This document shows, in pieces, positions 34,191 through 42,269 of a DNA stretch of 64,000 nucleotides. The DNA comes from Chloroflexota bacterium (GTDB lineage: Bacteria; Chloroflexota; Anaerolineae; Aggregatilineales; Phototrophicaceae): the NCBI GenBank assembly GCA_026708115.1, contig JAPOVL010000035.1, positions 124,001 through 188,000 of the forward strand. Direction: 5' to 3'. The translations under genes were made by a program, and so were the position numbers. The notes beneath the pieces were generated by a model. The model was not told the origin of the DNA and did no database searches. It worked only from the letters and a program-made list of their open reading frames with translations. The first letter of the stretch is position 1; every line of letters starts with the position of its first letter.

Positions 34191-35621
34191 TCACTGCGGC
34201 CAAATCGCGCGCATTGGCCAAGCCGACAGTGTCTTGACCCGGCCCTTCCCAAACAATCGCAGGCCCTGGCTGTCGGCTCGCGACGGGTAGATGCGGCTGC
34301 ATATGCTTGTCCGACCATTCGCGATGACCTCCAATACCGAGCCGTCAAGCAAGATCCGTAGCTGCAAACTTTCGCCTGGCGCGAGTTTGTGCCGCGCTTC
34401 GTTGGCGAAAGTTTCCTGGTCCTGGCCCTGGCTCGATCGCTCTCGGTTCACGCTCAGCAGCTTTCTGTCGGGATTGTAGCTGACGCGCGTTTCTTCGCTC
34501 CCATCAGAGGCGCAGGCAACAGCCAGACCCACTGCGCCTTCCGCATTCAATTCAACCTCTATATCCAGCGCGGCGCCCCTGATCTCAAGATTGTGCTCGT
34601 CGCCGGTCAACCGGATATCGCGAATGACAGTGCCGCTGCCGCGAAGCCGATTTAGCTCCGGCACGGGGGCCATGTGCAGCTGCCCATCGCGCAGGCTCAG
34701 TTCCCGCGGTATGGAGTGGCATCCGGCCCAGCCAGCCGCCACATGCGCCTCTTCGCTGCGGCCTTCGCGCAGCCACCCCCAGAGCAAGCGCCGGCCCCGC
34801 GCGTCCTCCATCGTGAATGGCGCGTAAAAATAAGCGTGATCCAGGATGCCGCTGGCCTCCGGCCTAAACTGCTGATCAACATAGTCGCCGATGAAATAGA
34901 AGACCGTGAAGGGAATTCTGCGGCCCTTGCCCGCCACGATCAGCACCCACTTGTCGCCCAACGGGAAAAAGCAGGGACATTCCCAGACGCAACCGTCTTT
35001 GGCATAGCTGCCGGTCAATAGCGGATGCAGGAATTCCCACTGGATCAGGTCAGGCGAACGATATAGAAAAACGGAACCGCCCACCGGTTTGATGCGCGAG
35101 GCAAGCAGCATATACCAGGTATCGCCTTCGCGCCATATCATCGGGTCACGCAAATCGTAGTGCTGATTGGCTATGGCCGGGATCTCGCTCAAAATCGGGT
35201 TGCCATGGTGTTTCTCCCAACTTAGCAAACCATCCCGGCTCGTGGCTATGCACTGCGATTGCTGACCATAACCCTCCGGGCCAACACCTGTATACACGGC
35301 CGTCGCTACGCCATCGTTGTCTACCACACAGCCAGACCAGCAGCCGGTTGCATCCGGTCCCCCCGGCGTTGGAGACAGCGCAACCGGCAGATCCCGCCAC
35401 AGGATCGCGTCCTCGCTCACGGCATGTCCCCAATGCGCGAGACCAAAGCGGGGACTCTCAGGGTGGTATTGGTAAAAGAGATGATACTTTCCGCCCCACT
35501 GGATCACGCCGTTGGGGTCGTTCATCCAACTCGCGGGCGCGACAAAATGATAGACGGGCCGGTGCGTATCCCGCGCCAGGTTGCGACGCTGCTCGGCGAA
35601 ATCTTGATTTATTACAGTCAT
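34191..35621 (-). CDS. Glycoside hydrolase family 32 (beta-fructofuranosidase/sucrose-6-P hydrolase type)
   Basis: 476 residues. All three GH32 catalytic boxes are intact: WMNDPNG with nucleophile D35, YDLRDP (transition-state Asp), and WECP with the acid/base Glu. The C-terminal beta-sandwich spans the last 150 residues. No signal peptide, so intracellular; it hydrolyses sucrose, sucrose phosphate or short fructans. It lies downstream of a sugar SBP/permease set on the same strand (39225 to 36008), which probably imports its substrate, but a terminator (35891-35916) and a small ORF intervene. It is convergent with, and only 6 bp from, the ADP-ribosylglycohydrolase-like gene. Confidence 0.95.
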   Translation of the reverse strand: MTVINQDFAEQRRNLARDTHRPVYHFVAPASWMNDPNGVIQWGGKYHLFYQYHPESPRFGLAHWGHAVSEDAILWRDLPVALSPTPGGPDATGCWSGCVVDNDGVATAVYTGVGPEGYGQQSQCIATSRDGLLSWEKHHGNPILSEIPAIANQHYDLRDPMIWREGDTWYMLLASRIKPVGGSVFLYRSPDLIQWEFLHPLLTGSYAKDGCVWECPCFFPLGDKWVLIVAGKGRRIPFTVFYFIGDYVDQQFRPEASGILDHAYFYAPFTMEDARGRRLLWGWLREGRSEEAHVAAGWAGCHSIPRELSLRDGQLHMAPVPELNRLRGSGTVIRDIRLTGDEHNLEIRGAALDIEVELNAEGAVGLAVACASDGSEETRVSYNPDRKLLSVNRERSSQGQDQETFANEARHKLAPGESLQLRILLDGSVLEVIANGRTSICSRIYPSRADSQGLRLFGKGRVKTLSAWPMRAIWPQ

Positions 35622-35668
35622 GCTGGAGCTTCCATGTCATTGTAAAGGGAATTATATGTTAATGTACC

Positions 35669-35869
35669 CTAACTATACCAAGAGCGGTACGTGCCAAAGT
35701 ACTTGATGCAACTGAACAAAAAAGCCAGTGTCCGGTTGACATCGGCGCAACAATTTCGGCATACTTCCCTCAGCAACAACTGAGGAGAGTATGTGGCTAC
35801 TGCCTTCTGGCATGCCTGAAATGCCAGATGACCACGAACAGTTGCCGTAAAGCGAACGTAACCGTTCAT
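35669..35869 (-). CDS. Candidate 66-residue protein with a strong ribosome binding site
   Basis: On the minus strand an exceptionally good ribosome binding site (AGGAGGAGG, seen as CCTCCTCC at 35873-35880) stands just before an ATG at 35869. The frame encodes 66 residues (MNGYVRFTATVRGHLAF to the end FGTYRSWYS) with three cysteines in the middle. No family recognised. It starts right after the terminator stem-loop 35891-35916 and ends 47 bp before the GH32 start, so it could be a real small protein or a translated leader controlling GH32. Confidence 0.4.
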   Translation of the reverse strand: MNGYVRFTATVRGHLAFQACQKAVATYSPQLLLREVCRNCCADVNRTLAFLFSCIKYFGTYRSWYS

Positions 35870-35890
35870 AGGCCTCCTCCTTTCAGAATA

Positions 35891-35916
35891 AACAAGCGCC
35901 CGGCCCGGCGCTTGTT
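35891..35916 (-). terminator. Terminator-like stem-loop of the sugar permease operon
   Basis: AACAAGCGCC (35891-35900) pairs with GGCGCTTGTT (35907-35916): a perfect 10-bp stem with a 6-nt loop. On the minus strand it lies about 90 bp after the last permease stop and runs into TTTATT. The 385-bp gap 35622-36007 otherwise holds only the 66-residue ORF. Confidence 0.65.
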
Positions 35917-36007
35917 TGCATTCTGGCGAAGGATTTCGCCACAACTAGCTTATCATAATCCCAAAAAACTGGCGATGTTGCCTACTAGGACAATCACAGG
36001 CAATCAC

Positions 36008-36925
36008 TTAACCCTTCAGGCCCACAGAGGCGATGCCGCCGATGAGCTGCTCCTGGGCAAAGAAGAAGACCAGGATAGGCGGAATCATCATAACCAGGTT
36101 GGCCGCCATCAGCAGATTGGTGTTGGGACTGTAACGAGTGGCAAAGTTCGCCAGGCCGATTGCGATCGTGAATTGATCCGTGTTGTTCAGATAAATGAGC
36201 GGTCCCAACAGATCGCCCCAGGAACCGAGAAACATGAATACCACCACCACCGCCAGCACCGGACGGCACAAAGGCAAAATGATGAAACGAAAGATGCCAA
36301 AATAACTGCAGCCATCGATCTTCGCCGCTTCGTCCAAATCGCGCGGGAACGTGCGCATGTATTGCCGTATCAGAAAGATGAAGAAGGCGTTGCCCGCAAA
36401 TGACGGCACGATCAAAGGCAGATAAGTCCCGTACCAGCCTAATTCAAGAAAAAGCAAAAACTGTGGAATCATCTGCGATTGCCAAGGAATAAGCATGGTG
36501 ATGATCAAGACGTTGAACAGAAATCCGCTGCCGCGAAAGCGCAGCCGGGCGAAGGCGTAAGCCACCAGCGTACACGAGAATATCGTGCCAACGACATTTC
36601 CTCCAAAAATAATCAATGTATTCAGCGTGAAGCGCAAGAAAGGCCGCACCGGGTCCAGCAACGCAGTTTCGAAGTTGCGCCATTCGAAGTGCTCGCTGGG
36701 GAACCAATCCGGCGGGATGCTATAGAAAGGAACGCTGTCCGGCTTGAGCGCCGCGGTCAACATCCAGGAAACCGGCAGCAGCACAAAGCCGCACAGGGCC
36801 AGCAGAATCGCATAGAGGACCAGCAAACGCAAGAGTTTGCGCCCGCGCGGGATAATGTCATCGCGCAGCCGCCGCATAGTAGATCTGTGGGACTGATTGG
36901 GAGATGGACTGCCGCGCATGATCAA
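36008..36925 (-). CDS. ABC sugar transporter permease, MalG type
   Basis: 305 residues. The TTG at 36925 is preferred: it overlaps the upstream stop (TTGA) and has AGGAGG seven bases away, while the ATG at 36919 is 13 bases away. Six membrane segments (LLRLLVLYAILLALCGFVLL onwards) and the EAA loop DLDEAAKIDGCSYFGIFRFI. Ends with GGIASVGLKG. It pairs with the MalF-type permease upstream. Confidence 0.92.
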   Translation of the reverse strand: MIMRGSPSPNQSHRSTMRRLRDDIIPRGRKLLRLLVLYAILLALCGFVLLPVSWMLTAALKPDSVPFYSIPPDWFPSEHFEWRNFETALLDPVRPFLRFTLNTLIIFGGNVVGTIFSCTLVAYAFARLRFRGSGFLFNVLIITMLIPWQSQMIPQFLLFLELGWYGTYLPLIVPSFAGNAFFIFLIRQYMRTFPRDLDEAAKIDGCSYFGIFRFIILPLCRPVLAVVVVFMFLGSWGDLLGPLIYLNNTDQFTIAIGLANFATRYSPNTNLLMAANLVMMIPPILVFFFAQEQLIGGIASVGLKG

Positions 36926-37878
36926 GCCCGATCCTCCTCGCTCTCATAATACACCCAGCGCTCGGAAGTGCGAAATGTGATCAAAATGACGATCGTCGCA
37001 ATGACTACCAATACCCAAGACAGCGCCGAGGCATAGCCAAAGCGCCCGTTCTGGAAGCCTTCTTCATAGACATTCAGCAGATAAAATTGCAGGGCGCTCG
37101 CGCGTGTGCCGCCTCGTCCAGCCAGAACATAAGCTACGTCAAAGACCTGGAAGGCCGCGACCAGACCCGTAATGAGCTGGAAAAAGATGCTCGGCGTCAG
37201 CATAGGCAGTGTCACGAAACGGAACTTCTGTCTGGGATTCGCGCCGTCGATGGTCGCGGCTTCATAGAGGTGGGGCGGGATATTCTGCAATCCGGCCAAA
37301 TAAATGATGACCCCGCCGCCGACACCCCATAGGCCCATCAGAATGACGGCCGGAATAGCCCAGTCGCGGCTGGCGAGCCAGCGGGGTGGATGCGCGATGC
37401 CAATCGACTGCAAGACTTGATTGACCACGCCGACATCGGGATTCAACAGAATTGACCACAAGACGGCCACAGCGGTACCGGCAATAACGGAAGGCATGAA
37501 CAGCACCGTGCGGAAGAAATACATGCCGCGTATGCGTTGATTCAGCAGCAGAGCAAGAGAGAGACCGACGACGGTATAGATGGGCAACGACAAGATGACG
37601 AACCGGAATGTCACCCGCAGCGAGTTATAGAAGTCGCGATCGGAAAACATCTTCTCGTAGTTTTTCAAGCCAACCCAGTTCGGTGGCGTGAGCAGGTTCC
37701 AGTCCGTCAAACTAATGAGCAAGGAAGCGATGACAGGACCGATGATGAAGACGACCAAGCCGATAAGCCAAGGCAACAGGAACAGGTACGCGACGCGTTC
37801 TTCGCGCCGTTCCATCGTTCCCAGTGTCCGCTTGCCTCGGGTCCGGCCTCTAAAGCGAGACTGTTCAATTGCCTGCAT
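36922..37878 (-). CDS. ABC sugar transporter permease, MalF type
   Basis: 318 residues from the ATG at 37878; an internal ATG 21 codons later is an alternative, and neither has a strong ribosome binding site. Six membrane segments beginning VAYLFLLPWLIGLVVFIIG. The EAA loop reads LYEAATIDGANPRQKFRFVT. Probably imports a fructose-containing or other oligosaccharide together with the SBP at 37948-39225. No ATPase in the operon. Confidence 0.92.
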   Translation of the reverse strand: MQAIEQSRFRGRTRGKRTLGTMERREERVAYLFLLPWLIGLVVFIIGPVIASLLISLTDWNLLTPPNWVGLKNYEKMFSDRDFYNSLRVTFRFVILSLPIYTVVGLSLALLLNQRIRGMYFFRTVLFMPSVIAGTAVAVLWSILLNPDVGVVNQVLQSIGIAHPPRWLASRDWAIPAVILMGLWGVGGGVIIYLAGLQNIPPHLYEAATIDGANPRQKFRFVTLPMLTPSIFFQLITGLVAAFQVFDVAYVLAGRGGTRASALQFYLLNVYEEGFQNGRFGYASALSWVLVVIATIVILITFRTSERWVYYESEEDRA

Positions 37879-37895
37879 AAGCTAGAAATTCGCAA

Positions 37896-37935
37896 CATGG
37901 CGCCGCGGGACGCGTGACTGCCCCACAGCGCCATG
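37896..37935 (-). other. Intercistronic stem-loop between SBP and MalF-type permease
   Basis: CATGGCGC (37896-37903) pairs with GCGCCATG (37928-37935), 8 bp with a 24-nt loop, in the 69-bp gap between the SBP stop and the permease start. Confidence 0.5.
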
Positions 37936-37947
37936 CCTTAAGCGCAA

Positions 37948-39225
37948 CTATTCGGTTTCGAATGTATCCCAGGTTTCCCAGAGCTGATCCAGGTCATCCT
38001 GAATGATGGGCGCGATCTCATCCAGCGCCTCTTGCGCCGGGATGCCATCTTCGATCATCAAGCTGTTGATCGCCTCGGCGATCTCCCCATAAGCGCCCCA
38101 GACAGTCGGGACGAAAACGGTCGAGCGGCCCAAATTGATGGCTTCCAGCAATTCCTGGCGGCCCTCGCTGCCTTCCGCCCAGTTCATCTCTTCCGCCATG
38201 CGCATATTCATCGGCAGCCCGCCAGCCTCGGCGCGCATACGGTTGCCTTCCGTCGCCCAGAACAGAATGAATTGCAGCGCCTCTTGCAGATTGTCGCTGC
38301 CACTCAGCGCCATCAACTCATCCGAGCCCGTATACACCCAGGCCGGATCGCCCTCAGCTTCCACCGGCGGCGGCGCGGCGCCCCAATTCACGCCGGCAGC
38401 TTCCAGCAGCGGCTGGGCTATCGGGCTGTCTGCCATCGCCATCGCCAACTGCCCTGCTGCCAACATATCATTGGCAGAGTTGCCCACCAGGCTCAGGTCA
38501 GCCGAACTCAGGATGCCATCCGTGCCCGCCATATCCGCCACGACCTGATAGAAGTGCGCCGTCGCTTCGTCATTGACATAGCCCATGACGCTGCGGCCAT
38601 CTTCGCTGAAGTAATTGGCGGCATCCGTCCACCAAGGCATAGGCAGCGTCCCGCCCCACACTCGCTCCGACATATCATCGCTGTACGCCGAAAGCTGGGC
38701 GACGAGACCGGCATATTCGTCAATCGTTATCGGCTCAGTCGACGAGAGATGCGGCGCGCCAGCGGCATCAAAGACATCCTTGTTGTAGAATATATTGTAT
38801 CCCGCCGTGAACGTGCCCAGGCAGAATACCTGCCCGTCCAGCGCGCAATTTCTCGATACCGCGCCGGCATTGTAGTCTTCGATATTCACTCCCGCAGACT
38901 CCAATACATCGTCGATTGGCGCCACCAAACCAGCTCTGATCCAGCGGATAACGTAGGGGAAAGCGATATCAGGCGGCTGCCCTGCCAGGAAGGCCGTGTC
39001 TACTTTCGTGACATATTCACCTTCCGGCACATCGGTAATCCGGACCTTGATGTTAGGATGCGCGGCTTCAAAGGCCTCGACCACTGACGGCAAGAAGCCA
39101 GTGCCGTCCAGAAACATCCACAGATCAAGCGTAACTTCTTCGTCCTGCGCCGCGGCCGTTCCAAAAAAGGAACTCAACAGTATTGCCGTGGCTGCCAACA
39201 GGAAGATTCTGGTCAAGCGGTTCAT
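37948..39225 (-). CDS. ABC sugar solute-binding protein, family 1
   Basis: 425 residues; Sec signal peptide of about 26 residues ending GTAAAQD, no lipobox cysteine. Mature sequence is typical of UgpB/MalE-like SBP_bac_1 proteins: VTLDLWMFLDGTGFLPSVVE, FEAAHPNIKVRI, PPDIAFPYVIRW, NIFYNKDVFDAAG and QLAMAMADSPIAQPLLE. First gene of a minus-strand operon with two permeases, followed by GH32. GAAAGGACAAAGGAA precedes the ATG. Confidence 0.92.
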   Translation of the reverse strand: MNRLTRIFLLAATAILLSSFFGTAAAQDEEVTLDLWMFLDGTGFLPSVVEAFEAAHPNIKVRITDVPEGEYVTKVDTAFLAGQPPDIAFPYVIRWIRAGLVAPIDDVLESAGVNIEDYNAGAVSRNCALDGQVFCLGTFTAGYNIFYNKDVFDAAGAPHLSSTEPITIDEYAGLVAQLSAYSDDMSERVWGGTLPMPWWTDAANYFSEDGRSVMGYVNDEATAHFYQVVADMAGTDGILSSADLSLVGNSANDMLAAGQLAMAMADSPIAQPLLEAAGVNWGAAPPPVEAEGDPAWVYTGSDELMALSGSDNLQEALQFILFWATEGNRMRAEAGGLPMNMRMAEEMNWAEGSEGRQELLEAINLGRSTVFVPTVWGAYGEIAEAINSLMIEDGIPAQEALDEIAPIIQDDLDQLWETWDTFETE

Positions 39226-39522
39226 TTCCTTTGTCCTTTCTTCTCAACTGGATATGTGCTTAGTCAGATAAGCTCTCTCTAACGATCGGGCATGGTTCGT
39301 TCCTCCAATCTCCTGCATGTAAGTCAATGCGTCTATCTTGAATTCCGTCTGTCTTTCGGCGCAGCGTCCTCCGATCCCATCTGTATGGTGTTGCTGTGCC
39401 GAGACAAGAGCCACAGCTTCTTTATTGGCATTGCTGTCCGTACTATTTAGTAGCTAAACCGCTCGGCGCCTAACCGGCGAACGAGTCCCAGGAATGCCGC
39501 GCTCACACAAAACAAGCAGTGT

Positions 39523-39547
39523 TCTCGTCGCGTGAGCGACGCGGTTT
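39523..39547 (+). repeat. Dispersed hairpin repeat, copy 2
   Basis: Matches 8502-8526 at 24 of 25 positions; hairpin CGTCGC-GTGA-GCGACG followed by CGGTTT. The only difference is the first loop base. Confidence 0.6.
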
Positions 39548-39548
39548 A

Positions 39549-39690
39549 TCAAAAAAAGAGTACCAAGTTTAGCCACGATTTTCCATTGTATCGCAAATGC
39601 CCCGCGCAAAGGCTGGATAGGTCGGATTACTTGTGTCAGGGATGACGATCGGAATGTTTTGCTCCGGTACTGACGATTTCTGCCGTCTCG
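39549..39690 (-). pseudogene. Remnant of a LacI-family repressor
   Basis: The minus-strand frame ending at 39569 reads RRQKSSVPEQN then IPIVIPDTSNPTYPAFARGI and MENRG before a stop. This matches the junction between hinge and periplasmic-binding-like core of LacI proteins (usually LRRQ..tIGlvipdisNPfya.l.rGie). One base off, the sequence continues LNLVLFF and stops at 39549, matching the next family segment (GYnLvL), so a frameshift is present. No helix-turn-helix was recoverable upstream, where the poly-G tract lies. It is a decayed gene, not a functional regulator. Confidence 0.55.
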
Positions 39691-39809
39691 TCGATCCCAG
39701 CCTCATGCGCAGCCCATGGATCAGCCGGCGGCGACGAGTCGCACATGTCCGCTCGAATGACCACAAAATGCCGGTATTTCGGCACAGTGTATAGATACAG
39801 TATATATAC

Positions 39810-39828
39810 GGGGGGGGGGGGGGGGGGG
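39810..39828 (+). repeat. 19-base poly-G homopolymer
   Basis: An uninterrupted run of 19 G directly after TATATATAC. Such tracts are slippage-prone. It may be a phase-variable tract, a scar in decayed DNA, or a sequencing or assembly artefact. Confidence 0.85.
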
Positions 39829-40115
39829 CAATTTGGCAGGCGGCGCAGCGAATATGAATGCGCGCCGCTCCGGGCTCGAACTGAGAGAAAGAATAATCGC
39901 GGTCATATAGCCAAGCGTAACATCGTTTAGAGCGGAAAGTGCGACTAGATGTTCGCGCAGGTCGCGTAGACACCCTGGAACCGGTCGAGGATGGGGGTGT
40001 ATTTCAACAGACTCGGATGGATCGCCACTAGCAAATCGTTCGTATTTTGGCTTAAGGATCTCATGTCGAGAGCTGTAAAAAGTATTTCAAGCGAAAAGGA
40101 TACACTACCTTGTTT

Positions 40116-40145
40116 TTGACAATCCGCTGACAGCAGCAGTAAAAT
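40116..40145 (+). promoter_or_regulatory. Sigma-70-like promoter of the SBP/sulfatase/Opp operon
   Basis: TTGACA (40116-40121), 18-bp spacer, TAAAAT (40140-40145). Expected transcription start at about 40152, followed by the palindrome 40160-40171. Confidence 0.65.
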
Positions 40146-40159
40146 ACCGTTGACGCAAA

Positions 40160-40171
40160 TAAATCGATTTA
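40160..40171 (+). promoter_or_regulatory. LacI-type operator candidate
   Basis: TAAATCGATTTA, a perfect 12-bp palindrome with the central CG typical of LacI/GalR operators, about 8 bp after the predicted transcription start and 20 bp before the SBP start codon. A repressor bound here would block the operon. A LacI remnant lies 470 bp away. Confidence 0.5.
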
Positions 40172-40190
40172 ACAGTATTGGAGAATTCTC

Positions 40191-42131
40191 ATGAAGAACT
40201 TGATTACGCTTTCACTCTTCGGTCTTTTACTGATCCTCGCGTTTGGAACGGTGGGGGCACAAGACATGATGTACGGTGAAGCGCCGATGCTGGCCGCTCT
40301 GGTCGAGGCTGGCGAATTGCCACGGGTGGAAGAACGCCTGCCTGCAGATCCTCTCGTGATTACGCCCTACGAACGCATCGGTGATTATGGTGGTGAATGG
40401 CGTTCGGCTATGGTCGGCGGCTTGGATCATATTTGGATGATCCGATTGATGGCCTACGAAAACCTGATTCGCTTCACACCGGATTGGACGGGCTTGATGC
40501 CAGGTGTGGCAAAATCATTCTCGGGGAATGACGAAGCGACCGAGTTCACATTTGAACTGCGCGAAGGTCTGCGCTGGTCGGATGGCGCGCCCTTCACGGC
40601 CGACGATATCACCTTCTGGTACGATGATGTCTTGACAAACGAAGATTTGACGCCGACGATAGCGACCTGGCTGATCTCAGGCGGCGAGCCCCTGAGCGTC
40701 GAGAAGATCGACGACTTCACGGTCAAGTTTCACTTCAGCACACCAAACGGTCTCTTCCTGCAGAACCTAGCATCGATCCTCGGCTGTGGACCGACCAGTT
40801 ATCCGCGCCATTACCTCGAGCCCTATCACATCAACTACGCGGAAGACATTGATGCAAAGATTGCCGAAGCCGGCGTCAGCGACTGGGTGGAGCTCTTCCA
40901 GTCCAAGGGTGGCGTCGAGCCCTGCTTCTGGACCAATACCAGCTTCTGGCAGTCGGACACAGTCCCGACACTGCATGCCTGGAGGCTGACGACGACCTAT
41001 GGCGGCGGGACGGGCCGCGTTGTTGCCGAGCGCAATCCCTATTACTTCAAGACCGACCCCGAGGGCAATCAGTTGCCGTATATCGATACCATGATCTTCG
41101 ACCAGCTTGAGGACAAGGAAACCCTGCTGCTGCAAGTCCTCAACGGCGATATCGACATGATGGCGCGCCACTTTAACTCGGCGGCCAACCGGCCGATTGT
41201 CTACGACAACCGTGAAGCCGGCGGTTATTACGCGTACGGCGTGGTCGGTGAAGACGCCAATATGACCGCGCTTGCGATCAACCTCACCCACCTGGATCCG
41301 GTCAAACGCGAGATCTTCCAGAACAAAGACTTCCGCATTGGCCTCTCACATGCGATCAATCGGCAAGAAATCGTCGACATCGTTTACCTCGGTCGAGGCG
41401 AGCCAAGGCAGATAGCGCCGCAGGCGGATTCCCCCTTCTACGACGAAGAATTCGCTCATCAGTACACTGAGTATAATGTCGACCTGGCAAACGAGCATCT
41501 GGACAAGGCTGGCTACACCGACCGCGATGCTGAGGGATTTCGCTTCGGTCCGGACGGGGAGCGCATCAGCATCATCGTCGAAGCGGGTGATCTGTTCGGC
41601 CGCGGCTGGCCCGATGTTCTAGAGTTGATCCAAGGCTATTGGGCAGCAGTGGGTATCCACATGGAACCCCGCATCATCGACCGCTCGCTCCTGGTCTCGC
41701 GCAAGATCAACAGCGAACATGACGCCACGATTTGGGGCGCAAGCGGGGGGCTGGATGTATACCTCACACCGATCTGGTATTTCCCCTCTGACCCGGTCGA
41801 GAGCGCCTACGCCCCGCTGTGGACAAAATGGTATTTCGACCCCGAAACCGGTGAAGAGCCGCCCGAAGCCGCCAAGAAGCAGATGGAGCTCTTTGACCAG
41901 ATTAAAGCCACTGGGGATCTCGACCTGCAAGCCGAGTTGATGGCGGAACTGCTAGCGATCGCGAAGGAAGAGTTCTATGTAATGGGCATCAACTCGAATC
42001 CGGGAGGCTATGGCATCGCCAAGAACTACTTCCGCAATGTGCCGGCAACATCGACCGGATCCTGGAAGTTCCCCTGGCCGGCGCCGATCAATACGACGCT
42101 CTTCTTCATCGAAGAGGGCGCGCAGCAGTAA
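40191..42131 (+). CDS. ABC transporter solute-binding protein, family 5, oligosaccharide-type
   Basis: 646 residues, longer than typical DppA (about 530). ATG seven bases after GGAG. Sec signal peptide of about 24 residues ending TVGAQD, no lipobox cysteine. Features: IGDYGGEWRSAMVGG, TEFTFELREGLRWSDGAPFT, DDITFWYDDVL, NPYYFKTDPEGNQLPYID and a Trp-rich C-terminus (TGSWKFPWPAPINT). This long subgroup is commonly tied to oligosaccharide import through Opp-type channels. In context with sulfatase, GH88 and a complete Opp system, a sulfated uronate oligosaccharide is the likeliest ligand (inference). Confidence 0.9.
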   Translation: MKNLITLSLFGLLLILAFGTVGAQDMMYGEAPMLAALVEAGELPRVEERLPADPLVITPYERIGDYGGEWRSAMVGGLDHIWMIRLMAYENLIRFTPDWTGLMPGVAKSFSGNDEATEFTFELREGLRWSDGAPFTADDITFWYDDVLTNEDLTPTIATWLISGGEPLSVEKIDDFTVKFHFSTPNGLFLQNLASILGCGPTSYPRHYLEPYHINYAEDIDAKIAEAGVSDWVELFQSKGGVEPCFWTNTSFWQSDTVPTLHAWRLTTTYGGGTGRVVAERNPYYFKTDPEGNQLPYIDTMIFDQLEDKETLLLQVLNGDIDMMARHFNSAANRPIVYDNREAGGYYAYGVVGEDANMTALAINLTHLDPVKREIFQNKDFRIGLSHAINRQEIVDIVYLGRGEPRQIAPQADSPFYDEEFAHQYTEYNVDLANEHLDKAGYTDRDAEGFRFGPDGERISIIVEAGDLFGRGWPDVLELIQGYWAAVGIHMEPRIIDRSLLVSRKINSEHDATIWGASGGLDVYLTPIWYFPSDPVESAYAPLWTKWYFDPETGEEPPEAAKKQMELFDQIKATGDLDLQAELMAELLAIAKEEFYVMGINSNPGGYGIAKNYFRNVPATSTGSWKFPWPAPINTTLFFIEEGAQQ

Positions 42132-42174
42132 AGCGATCGCTGGACGGGACCGCGCTTGCAAAGCATAAATGTAG

Positions 42175-42199
42175 GGGCGTCACGGCGTGACGCCCATTT
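42175..42199 (+). terminator. Terminator-like stem-loop between SBP and sulfatase
   Basis: GGGCGTCAC (42175-42183), loop GGC, GTGACGCCC (42187-42195), then ATTTT. It has the same 9-bp stem and GGC loop design as the terminator at 7038. Genes downstream are on the same strand 75 bp later, so read-through is probably partial. Confidence 0.8.
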
Positions 42200-42269
42200 T
42201 GTAACCATCCGGGCGTTTCAGCGCCGCGCATAGACACAGCGGGTCAAACGCCCCATAGCTTTCATAAGA

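Larger units (their letters stand above)
39226..40115 (+). other. Gene-poor region with LacI remnant, poly-G tract and dispersed repeat
   Basis: Nearly 1 kb between divergent SBP genes with no intact gene. It contains the hairpin repeat 39523-39547, a decayed LacI fragment (39549-39690, minus), an AT-rich stretch (39791-39809) and a 19-G homopolymer (39810-39828). A 134-codon minus-strand frame (39569-39973) crosses these; only its end is gene-like. Confidence 0.6.

Noticed and set aside
38032..39087. 351-codon open frame on the plus strand
   Set aside because: Antisense to a clear SBP gene; Arg/His-rich composition without any motif.
39569..39973. 134-codon minus-strand frame as a gene
   Set aside because: It reads a Pro run from the poly-G tract and has no gene-like start; only the last about 40 codons (LacI remnant) are meaningful.
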